A stretch of 64,000 nucleotides of DNA, from positions 152,657 to 216,656 of the forward strand of contig NZ_JAGMUJ010000191.1 of the NCBI RefSeq assembly GCF_019049255.1, read 5' to 3'. Below, piece after piece: positions 54,086 through 61,718 of this stretch. Below the pieces are notes generated by a model. That model made no database searches, was not told where the DNA came from, and saw only the letters and a program-made list of their open reading frames with translations. The stretch is from Streptomyces sp. AC558_RSS880. GTDB taxonomy: Bacteria; Actinomycetota; Actinomycetes; Streptomycetales; Streptomycetaceae. Made by a program: the position numbers and the translations under genes. Within the stretch, counting starts at the first letter, position 1. Each line of letters starts with the position of its first letter.

Positions 54086-55104
54086 CGGCTGTCTCCCGAG
54101 TGCTTCAGGGGTATGACGGGCTGGTTGGGCCGCGCTGCCGCCGTGCGCAGGTCGCGGACGAAGCGCCGGGCGCGCTGGAGTGGCGTGGGTGGCGGAGTGC
54201 GGTTGGTTCCCCGGGCGAAGTGCCGTTCCACGTAGTACTGGGCGGCCGACAGCAGCGAGGTCAGTACGACGTACCAGGCGGTGGCGACGAGCAGCAGCGG
54301 GATCACCCGGCCGTTGCGGCCGTAGATGACCTGTACCTGGTAGAAGAGTTCGCCGATGGCCATCACATAGACCACCGAGGTGCCCTTGAGCAGGCCGATG
54401 ATCTCGTTGCCGGCGGTGGGCAGGATGGCGCGCATCGCCTGGGGCAGCACGATCCGGCGGATCTGCCGCAGCCGGGGGATGCCCAGGGCCGCGGCGGCCT
54501 CCACCTGTCCGTGGTCGACGGAGATGACGCCACCGCGCACGACCTCGGCGGCGTAGGCGGCCTGGTGCAGCGTCAGTCCGATGACGGCGGCGCCGATGGT
54601 GCCGATGAGGCTGTTGCTGTCGACGGACCAGAACACCGGACCGAAGGGGATGCCGATGCCCAGTTCCTCGTAGAGCGCGCTCAGGTTGAACCAGAACACG
54701 AGTTGGACGATCATCGGGATGGACCGGAAGATCCAGACGTAGGTCCAGGCGACGGTCTGCAGCACGGGGCTGCGGGACAGTCGCATGAAGGCCAGGACGG
54801 TGCCGAGGACGAATCCCAGCACGGTGGCGTAGGCGGTGAGCTGGAGGGTGACCCAGACCGCCTGGACGATCGTCTCGGACAGGATGTAGTCGCGGAAGAC
54901 CCCCCATTCCCAGACGGGATTGGTGGCCAGACCGTGCACGAACTGGGCGGCCGGCACGATCACGGCGACGGCCGCCGCCCATCGGGCGTAGTGGCGGGCG
55001 GGGACGACCGTGAGCGAGGTCGGATCGTCCGGGGCGGGCGGGGCGTGGGGGCCGCCGGACGGTACGGCCGAGGCCGACGGCGTGGTGCCGGTGATGAGGT
55101 TCAT
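54082..55104 (-). CDS. Polar amino-acid ABC permease 1
   Basis: Membrane subunit of 340 residues. Long cytoplasmic N-terminus, about five spans, FRSIPMIVQLVFWF and the EAA-type loop VEAAAALGIPRLRQIRRIVL. C-terminal 40 residues are basic. It resembles the plus-strand permease of this cluster (same FWFN motif and tail), so the two may form a heterodimer as TcyL/TcyM do. It follows the binding protein by 19 bp. Confidence 0.9.
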
Positions 55105-55123
55105 GGTGGAGGTTCCCGCCTGC

Positions 55124-56083
55124 TCACGTGTGTTCGGGCGGGTTGACCCGCGACGTCTCGATCGCGGAGGCGGAGGTGCCCCACTTCTTGAGGATCCGGG
55201 CGTACGTACCGTCCTTGATCAGCTCGTTGACCGCGGCCTGGAACGCCTTGGTGAGCGGAGAGCCCTTCTTGAAGGTGAAGCCGACGTCGAGGCGGTGGAA
55301 CTCGCCGAGGAACGTGGTGTGCGCGGCGGGCTGTGACGCCTGGTACCGCAGGCCGTTGATGGTCGACATGATCACGTCGATCCGGCCCTGCTGGAGCGCG
55401 GTGACGGTCGCCCCGTTCTCCGAGTAGACCTTCACGTCGTAGGGCTTCTTGCCGGCCTTCTCGCACACCCCCTTGTTCGCGTCCAGTGTCGCCTCGAAGG
55501 TGGTCCCGGCGCCGATGCCCACCGTGCGCCCGCACAGCTGGACCAGGTCCGTGACCTTCTTGCCGAAGGACGTGTCCCCCTCCTTCACCGCGAAGCCCTG
55601 GCCGTCGTCGATGTAGGTGACGAAGTCGATGGTCTTCAGGCGCTCGGCGGTGACTCCGAAGTTGCCGGTCCCGAAGTCGTACTTGCCGCTGCGCAGGGCG
55701 GGCAGGATCGTCTCGAAAGAAGCGTCCTGGCGTTCCAGTTCGATACCGAGGACCTTGGCGACGGCGTCGGCGATGTCGATGTCCTGGCCCTCGGGCCGCT
55801 TGTCCGATCCGTTCGGGTAGTACGCCGCGGGCGGGGCGGCGACGGAGCTGCCGACCCGGAGTGTGCCCGACTTCCGCACGTCTGCGGGGAGCAGGGCGGC
55901 GATGGAGTCCACCTTGCGTACGCCGGCGACCGGGTCGTCGGTCGGCGCGGGAGAGTTCCGCGCGCCGGCCGCGGCGGTGTGGTCGGGGTCGCCGGAGCCG
56001 CACGCGGTCAGGAGCAGCAGGGGCACAAGGGCGGCAGTGGCCAAGGCGGGGCGCAGACTGCCGCGGAGGGCGGGTGGCTTCAC
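55124..56083 (-). CDS. Polar amino-acid-type binding lipoprotein
   Basis: Family 3 solute-binding protein of 319 residues with lipobox LLLTAC, then RKSGTLRVGSSVAAPPAAYY, KYDFGTGNFGVTAERLKTID and LCGRTVGIGAGTTFEATLDA. The GTG overlaps the stop of the acetyltransferase gene (GTGA). Two Cys in the mature part (LCGRT and GVCEKAG) may form a disulfide. Likely binds an S-substituted cysteine or similar compound; this is inferred from context. Confidence 0.85.
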   Translation of the reverse strand: MKPPALRGSLRPALATAALVPLLLLTACGSGDPDHTAAAGARNSPAPTDDPVAGVRKVDSIAALLPADVRKSGTLRVGSSVAAPPAAYYPNGSDKRPEGQDIDIADAVAKVLGIELERQDASFETILPALRSGKYDFGTGNFGVTAERLKTIDFVTYIDDGQGFAVKEGDTSFGKKVTDLVQLCGRTVGIGAGTTFEATLDANKGVCEKAGKKPYDVKVYSENGATVTALQQGRIDVIMSTINGLRYQASQPAAHTTFLGEFHRLDVGFTFKKGSPLTKAFQAAVNELIKDGTYARILKKWGTSASAIETSRVNPPEHT

Positions 56084-56610
56084 AGGTCGGTGGCCTTTCC
56101 GGTGCGGGGTGCGACAGTGAGGTGCTTCTCGAAGGGCAGGGGGCCGATGGCTTCCGGGTCCGCCTCCGGGTCGAACAGCGGTGTGTAGCCGGTGGCGAGG
56201 TACAAACCGAGAGCCTCGGGCTGGCGTGGGCCTGTGGTCAGGTAGATCCGCCGGTAGCCGCGCATGCCCGCTTCGTGCTCCAGTTCGGCGACGACTCGGC
56301 GAGCCAGGCCGCGACGCCGGTGGGCGGAGTGGGTCCAGATCCGCTTCAGCTCGGCCGTCTTCACGTCGTACCGGCGGAAGGCCCCGCCCGCGACCGGCTC
56401 ACCACCCGCCAGGAGCAGAAGCAGCACTCCGCCGTGCGGGGCGGTGAACTCCTCGTCCGGGTAGCGTGCGAGTTCGGTGTGGGCGTCGCTGCCGTACCGG
56501 GTGGAGTACTCGTGGCCGAGTTCGCGCAGCAGCGGTGTCACACGCGGGTCGGAGACGGGCACGTGGACGACCGTGAGATCGGGGAGCGAAGCTCGGACGA
56601 CGGAACTCAC
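56080..56610 (-). CDS. GNAT N-acetyltransferase
   Basis: Acetyltransferase of 176 residues with the acetyl-CoA loop RIWTHSAHRRRGLARRVVAE, a beta bulge at EPVAGGAFRRYD, and the C-terminal EALGLYLATGYTPLFDPEAD. Both ends overlap neighbours by GTGA, so it is tightly co-translated with the monooxygenase before and binding protein after. The Bacillus counterpart N-acetylates S-alkylcysteines so that flavin monooxygenases can attack them; the same role is proposed here. Confidence 0.85.
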   Translation of the reverse strand: MSSVVRASLPDLTVVHVPVSDPRVTPLLRELGHEYSTRYGSDAHTELARYPDEEFTAPHGGVLLLLLAGGEPVAGGAFRRYDVKTAELKRIWTHSAHRRRGLARRVVAELEHEAGMRGYRRIYLTTGPRQPEALGLYLATGYTPLFDPEADPEAIGPLPFEKHLTVAPRTGKATDL

Positions 56611-57734
56611 TCGCCCACCGCCGCCAGGCTCCGCGGACCACGCGCCGCCCGGACCGCGTCGCGCTTGGCGACCTCCTCGCGGACGATCGGGATCACGTAC
56701 CGGCCGAAGTCGATCGCGTCGCCCAGCAGGTCGTAGCCGCGGGCGGACAGGATGTCGACGCCGAGATCGTAGTAGTCGAGGAGCGCCTGGGCCACGGTCT
56801 CGGGAGTGCCGACCAGGGCGTTGGAGTTGCCCGCGCCGCCGGTGGCGGCGGCGGTCGGGGTCCACAGGGCTCGGTCGTAGCGCTCCCCCGCCTCGGCGAT
56901 GGCGATCAGCCGCTGCGATCCCGTGTTCTGCGGGACGCCGCTTCGACGGTGCCGCACGAGTCCCTTCTCGCGCCGTTCCCGGATGGCACCGACCGTACGG
57001 TGGGCCTTCTCCCAGGCCAGCTCCTCGGTCGGGGCGATGATCGGGCGGAACGCCACCTGGATCCGCGGGAGGTCGGTACGGCCCGCGGCCTTCGCCGCGT
57101 TCCTCACCGCCTCCATCTGCTCGGCGGTCCTCGCCAGCGGCTCGCCCCACAGGCAGTAGATGTCGGCTTCCGCTCCTCCGGCGGCGTAGGCGGCGGGCGA
57201 CGATCCACCGAACGAGACGTTCGGACGGGGCTGCTGGACGGGGAAGACATCGCTCACGAAGTCGTGGAAGCGGTAGTACTCGCCCTCGTGATCGAACGGT
57301 TCGTGAGTGGTCCAGATCTTCTTCACGATCCGGATGTACTCGCGCGTGCGGGCGTATCGCTCGTCCTTGGTCAGGGTGTCGCCCTCACGCCCCTGTTCGT
57401 GGTCGTCGCCGCCGGTGATGAAGTGCACGGTCAGCCGTCCTTCGCTGATCCGGTCGAGGGTGGCGAAGGTCTTGGCGGCGAAGGTGGGGTAGGAGACGTT
57501 GGGCCGGTGGGCCAGCAGGATCTGGAGGCGTTCCAGCCGGCCGGCGAGATAGGCGGCGGCCGGGGCCGGATCGGGCGAGCCGGAACCGTAGGCGAACAGC
57601 ACCCGGTCCCAGCCGTGTTCCTCGTGTGCCCGGGCGAGGCGGAGTGTGTACTCCTTGTCGAAGGCGGCACCGGAACGGGGCGTGGTTTCGGAGCCGTTGT
57701 GGGTGGCGGCGATGCCGAGGAACTCCACGGGCAT
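56607..57734 (-). CDS. SsuD-like LLM monooxygenase
   Basis: Flavin monooxygenase of 375 residues of the alkanesulfonate type: VEFLGIAATHNGSETTP, RLTVHFITGGDDHEQGREGD, NVSFGGSSPAAYAAGGAEAD, YCLWGEPLARTAEQM. It is first in the long minus-strand operon, 217 bp after a Cys-Cys leader peptide. GAAAGG precedes the ATG. Substrate specificity differs from the SsuD at the far end of the operon, as the C-terminal SGYPH loop is replaced by SARGYDLLGDAIDFG. Confidence 0.88.
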   Translation of the reverse strand: MPVEFLGIAATHNGSETTPRSGAAFDKEYTLRLARAHEEHGWDRVLFAYGSGSPDPAPAAAYLAGRLERLQILLAHRPNVSYPTFAAKTFATLDRISEGRLTVHFITGGDDHEQGREGDTLTKDERYARTREYIRIVKKIWTTHEPFDHEGEYYRFHDFVSDVFPVQQPRPNVSFGGSSPAAYAAGGAEADIYCLWGEPLARTAEQMEAVRNAAKAAGRTDLPRIQVAFRPIIAPTEELAWEKAHRTVGAIRERREKGLVRHRRSGVPQNTGSQRLIAIAEAGERYDRALWTPTAAATGGAGNSNALVGTPETVAQALLDYYDLGVDILSARGYDLLGDAIDFGRYVIPIVREEVAKRDAVRAARGPRSLAAVGE

Positions 57735-57924
57735 GGCAAGGACCTTTCGGAACGAAGTCGCGTGCGGGCACGGCGGAGCAGCCCGCCGGGTACGCGGAAC
57801 GAGGGCCGTCGGGACGACGGGTGACTACAGGTGTGACGACGCCGGTACGTCGGGAGAGGCAGTGCCGCGGCAGCTCACGCAGGGACGGATTCCGGCCCGC
57901 AACGGGTCACCGAAGGAGGGAAAG

Positions 57925-57940
57925 GGCCGGTCCTGCGGCC
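57925..57940 (-). promoter_or_regulatory. Small hairpin after the leader peptide
   Basis: GGCCG-GTCCTG-CGGCC begins 11 bp past the stop of the 25-residue leader peptide. It could take part in attenuation between leader and monooxygenase gene. The stem is short, so the claim is weak. Confidence 0.3.
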
Positions 57941-57950
57941 TGCTGCCGAG

Positions 57951-58028
57951 TCAGACGCAACACGCGGCGGACCACACCCGACCGAAGTCGATGTGGTCGC
58001 GCGAGACCAAGCGTTCCTGGGCAGCCAT
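57951..58028 (-). CDS. Sulfur-type leader peptide (25 aa)
   Basis: ATG 58028 to TGA 57951. The peptide contains LVSRDHIDFGRVWSAACC and then ends in Val. This is the SRRHxDLxR leader-peptide pattern of streptomycete sulfur operons, here closing with two Cys codons. It precedes the eleven-gene minus-strand cluster. Slow reading of Cys-Cys codons when charged cysteinyl-tRNA is short would change folding of the following RNA and open the operon. Mechanism inferred from the related mycobacterial Cys-rich leader peptides. Confidence 0.82.
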   Translation of the reverse strand: MAAQERLVSRDHIDFGRVWSAACCV

Positions 58029-58290
58029 GCCCTTTATTCAGCCGTGCGGACGGCCGCGCGTCAAGCGCGGACCGCATACCGTCCCGCACCCTGGGACCGT
58101 GTGACGGCAGCGTGTACGGGCCATTGCAACTTCTCCGGAGCGATTGACCGTTCACGCTCTTCGAGGGCTAATCTCGGCGGAGGACCAGCCACGCGCCGCA
58201 GCGCGGTGGACGCTCCGGCCGCGTTGAGGGACGCGACATGTGTGACGACGCGCATGCCCGCACTCATTCCTCCCTCCGGAGCTCTTCTCG

Positions 58291-59298
58291 ATGGTCACGC
58301 CTTCCGATGTCACGTCCGTTCCCGCTCCGAAACCCTGGAGAGGAACCGAGCCGCACGAAACCGACTCGCCGCGGATCGTGCCGCGCCGGAACGTCGGCCG
58401 GCTGCTGGCGGCGGCCGTGGCACTGCTGCTCTTCGCCATGACGGTCAACTCCGTCGTCCGCAACAGCGCCTTCCAGTGGAACGTGGTGGGCCGGTACCTC
58501 ACCACGAGTGCCGTGCTCGACGGGCTGCTGCTGACCCTCTGGCTCACTGCGGCGGTGACGGCACTCGGCTTCCTGCTCGGCATCCCGCTGGCGGTGATGC
58601 GGCTGTCCGCGAACCCGGTACTGCGCACGCTGAGCTGGGGCTTCGTCTGGATCTTCAGGTCCACTCCGCTGCTGGTGCAGTTGCTGTTCTGGTTCAACAT
58701 CGGAGCCCTCTACCCCACTCTCGGGCTCGGCCTCCCGTTCGGTCCGGAGTTCGTGACCGTCAAGACGGTGAACCTGCTGGGTCCCACCCTCACCGCCGTG
58801 ATCGGCCTCACCCTGCACGAGGCGGCCTATGCCGCCGAAGTGGTACGCGGCGGCATCCTGTCGGTGGACTCGGGCCAGACGGAGGCCGCCCAGGCACTGG
58901 GCCTCGGCAGGCGGCGCACGCTGCGCCGGATCGTCGTTCCGCAAGCGATGCGCTCGATCGTGCCGACGGCCGGGAACATGCTGATCGGCACACTCAAGGG
59001 AACGAGCATCGTCAGTGTGCTGGCCGTACACGACCTGCTGTTCTCGGTACAACTGATATACAACCGCACATACCAGGTCATACCCCTTCTGCTGGTCGCC
59101 ACGCTGTGGTACATCGCGGTGACGACCGTGCTCAGCGTCGGCCAGTACTACGTCGAGCGGTACTACGCGCGCGGTGCCGCCCGCGCCCTGCCTCCCACTC
59201 CGCTGCAACGGCTCCGTGCCGGCCTGGCCGTCTCGCGTGCCCGGCTGAACCGGGCGACCGCCGCGGACGCCCGCTCCACCCTGGGCGGTGACCGGTGA
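58291..59298 (+). CDS. Polar amino-acid ABC permease 2
   Basis: Permease of 335 residues similar to permease 1 of the cluster: FRSTPLLVQLLFWFNIGALY, AAYAAEVVRGGILSVDSG, and EAA loop TEAAQALGLGRRRTLRRIVV. Its ending RALPPTPLQRLRAGLAVSRA also mirrors the other permease. No ATPase or binding protein lies on this strand, so it must share those of the divergent operon. The stop overlaps the next gene start (GTGA). Confidence 0.88.
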   Translation: MVTPSDVTSVPAPKPWRGTEPHETDSPRIVPRRNVGRLLAAAVALLLFAMTVNSVVRNSAFQWNVVGRYLTTSAVLDGLLLTLWLTAAVTALGFLLGIPLAVMRLSANPVLRTLSWGFVWIFRSTPLLVQLLFWFNIGALYPTLGLGLPFGPEFVTVKTVNLLGPTLTAVIGLTLHEAAYAAEVVRGGILSVDSGQTEAAQALGLGRRRTLRRIVVPQAMRSIVPTAGNMLIGTLKGTSIVSVLAVHDLLFSVQLIYNRTYQVIPLLLVATLWYIAVTTVLSVGQYYVERYYARGAARALPPTPLQRLRAGLAVSRARLNRATAADARSTLGGDR

Positions 59299-61292
59299 GC
59301 ACCACACCCTCCGCGGCCGTCCTCGTCATCGTGGGCGCGGGACCACGCGCCACCGGACTGCTGGAGCGCATCGCCGCCAATGCTCCCGAGCTGTGGGACA
59401 ACGGCAGGAAGCTGATCATCCATCTCGTGGATCCGCACCCGCCGGGACCGGGCCGGATCTGGCGGCACGGGCAGTCGCCGCTGCTGCGCATGAACTCCAT
59501 GGCCGAGGACGTCACCATGTTCACCGACGAGACGTCCACCATCGAGGGGCCCGTGCGGCCGGGCCCGTCCTTGGCCGAGTGGGCCGCCTCGTTCTCCGAA
59601 GGATCCGAGGCGCCGCGCCACGCGCCGCACACCGATCCCGCCGACCCGGACGTGCTCGCCGAACTGCGCACCCTCGCCGGCACGGACTTTCCCACCCGCC
59701 GTGCTCAGAGCGCCTACCTGGACTGGGTGTTCCGCCGAGTGCTGACCGAGCTGCCCGCTTCGGTCACGGTGGAGTGGCACCGCACCACCGCGACCGCCGT
59801 CTCCGACGCCCCGGACGGACGTCAGCTCGTGCGCCTGTCCGGCCGCACCGCCCCTCTCCGTGCCGACCGCGTGGTTCTCGCCCAGGGGCACCTGGGCTCG
59901 GCTCCCACCGTCGAACACCGCACCCGCGCCGCCTTCGCCCGCCGCCACGGCCGCTTCCACCTGCCACCGAGCTTCTCCGACGACGTCGACCTGTCCGCGC
60001 TGCGGCCGGGCGAGCACGTCGTCCTGCGCGGGTTCGGACTCGCCTTCATCGACCTGATGGTGTTGCTCACCGAGGGACGCGGCGGCACCTACCGCACCGA
60101 ATCCGACGGCACGCTGACCTATCGCCCCTCCGGCCGTGAGCCGGTCCTCCACGTCGGCTCGCGACGCGGGGTGCCCTACCACTCCAAGACCCGCTACCCC
60201 CTCCTGGGTCCCCGGCCCCCGCTGCCCCGCTACTTCGGTCCCGGGGCCGTCGACACGCTGATCGCCAAGGGTCGGCCGCTGGACCTGCGCCGCGACGTGT
60301 GGCCACTGATGGCCAAGGAGATCGGCTTCGGCCACTACCACGAACTGTTCCACGCCCACCCCGATCGCACGGCGCTGTCCTGGCCGGAGTTCCTCACCGC
60401 CTACGACCGCTTCGGCTGGTACTCCGACGAGATGACGGCTCTCACCACCAGGGCTGTCCAAGGCCCGGCGGACCGCCTGGACTTCGAGGCCCTGGACCAT
60501 CCACTGAAAGGGCTGACTTTCGCAACGCCGGAAGCCTTTCGGAGCCACTTGCGCGACCACATCGCACGGGACGTCGCCCGCCGCGAGGACGCGACCCACA
60601 GTGCGGACCTGGGCGCCTTCCTCGCGCTGCTCTCGGTCTACGGGCAGTTGCCCCCGCTGGTCACCGCCGGACGGCTGACGGCCCGCTCCGTCGCCGACGA
60701 TCTCGACGGCTGGTGGCACGGCTTCTTCAGCTTCCTCGCCTCCGGCCCGCCGGGATTCCGGCTGCGCCAGCTCCTGGCCCTCTCCGAAGCCGGGCTCGTC
60801 CACTTCCTCGGCGCGGACCTCCGCATCGACACGGACGAGACCACCGGCACCTTCATCGCCACCAGCCCCACGGTGCCCGGCCACACGGTGCACGCCACGG
60901 CGCTGGTCGAAGCGTACCTGCCGGACCCGAACCTCGACCGCACGCAGGACCCCCTGCTACGGCACCTGCACCGCCACGGCACCCTCACGGAGGAGGTCAT
61001 CTCCGACTCCACACACACCCACCGCTCCGGCAGGCTCAGGGTCACCCCGGCAGGCGGCCACGTCATCGACGCGGGTCTGGGCGGCCCCCACCCCCGCCTC
61101 GTCGCGCTCGGCGCACCGACCGACAGCCGCGCTCAGGCCGCGTTCGCCCGGCCCCGCACCAACGCCCCCGCCTTTCGGCAGAACGACGAGGTGGCCCGCA
61201 CCCTGCTGCGGTCTCTGAGCTCCGTTCCGCCCAGCAGGCCCAAGGGCCACGACGGCAGCGCTGTCGGCCTTCAGGCGCGTGTCGGGGGTTGA
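59295..61292 (+). CDS. FAD/NAD(P)-binding protein
   Basis: A 665-residue flavoprotein of the NAD_binding_9 type. The dinucleotide site is VLVIVGAGPRATGLLERIAA, followed by HLVDPHPPGPGRIWR and a second glycine-rich stretch EHVVLRGFGLAFIDLMVLL. The family is described as FAD/NAD(P)-binding protein of unknown reaction; relatives oxidise amines or thiols. The GTG start overlaps the permease stop, so import and oxidation are coupled. No membrane or signal sequence. Confidence 0.86.
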   Translation: MSTTPSAAVLVIVGAGPRATGLLERIAANAPELWDNGRKLIIHLVDPHPPGPGRIWRHGQSPLLRMNSMAEDVTMFTDETSTIEGPVRPGPSLAEWAASFSEGSEAPRHAPHTDPADPDVLAELRTLAGTDFPTRRAQSAYLDWVFRRVLTELPASVTVEWHRTTATAVSDAPDGRQLVRLSGRTAPLRADRVVLAQGHLGSAPTVEHRTRAAFARRHGRFHLPPSFSDDVDLSALRPGEHVVLRGFGLAFIDLMVLLTEGRGGTYRTESDGTLTYRPSGREPVLHVGSRRGVPYHSKTRYPLLGPRPPLPRYFGPGAVDTLIAKGRPLDLRRDVWPLMAKEIGFGHYHELFHAHPDRTALSWPEFLTAYDRFGWYSDEMTALTTRAVQGPADRLDFEALDHPLKGLTFATPEAFRSHLRDHIARDVARREDATHSADLGAFLALLSVYGQLPPLVTAGRLTARSVADDLDGWWHGFFSFLASGPPGFRLRQLLALSEAGLVHFLGADLRIDTDETTGTFIATSPTVPGHTVHATALVEAYLPDPNLDRTQDPLLRHLHRHGTLTEEVISDSTHTHRSGRLRVTPAGGHVIDAGLGGPHPRLVALGAPTDSRAQAAFARPRTNAPAFRQNDEVARTLLRSLSSVPPSRPKGHDGSAVGLQARVGG

Positions 61293-61718
61293 CGCGCGGC
61301 GGGATCGCCGGGCCCGAGGGGCACGACCGGGTTCGTGGCGCGCGGCAGGACGTCGGCCGGAGCCAGGCGCCGTCCGACAACGCGACCGGCACGCGGCGCG
61401 GATCACGGCCCCACCGGGTGTCCGTGCCCACTGGCGCGCCACGTTCCCCCAGCTCGCCCCGGACGGCCGGGCCTGGCCGGCGACACCTTGAGGGCCTCGG
61501 CGAAAGACCCGCACCCGAGCCCTCACCCGGCCCTCAGCCACCGCGTCGAACGTGCTGCTGTTCATGGTGCTCCGCGGCGGCACCCTCCACGGCCCCCGCA
61601 CCCCACGGCTGCCGAAAGGCCTGGAGCCCCCGGCACCGCGTACGCGTGGCGGTAGCCCACCCGACAGGCACTGCCGGTACGCCGCGGGACTGTGCTCCGG
61701 ACACCGCGCGGGTCCGGG
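61293..61718. other. Intergenic 426 bp, no gene seen
   Basis: The frames in either direction lack recognisable domains and typical codon pattern. I see no operator or leader peptide. It separates the sulfur locus from the convergent AfsR-like gene, but no strong hairpin was found. Confidence 0.4.

Noticed and set aside
58150..58290. Possible third leader peptide on the plus strand (RRSAVDAPAALRDATC)
   Set aside because: The pattern only loosely resembles SRRHxDLxR, there is no clear start with a ribosome binding site, and the frame runs into the permease gene without a stop.
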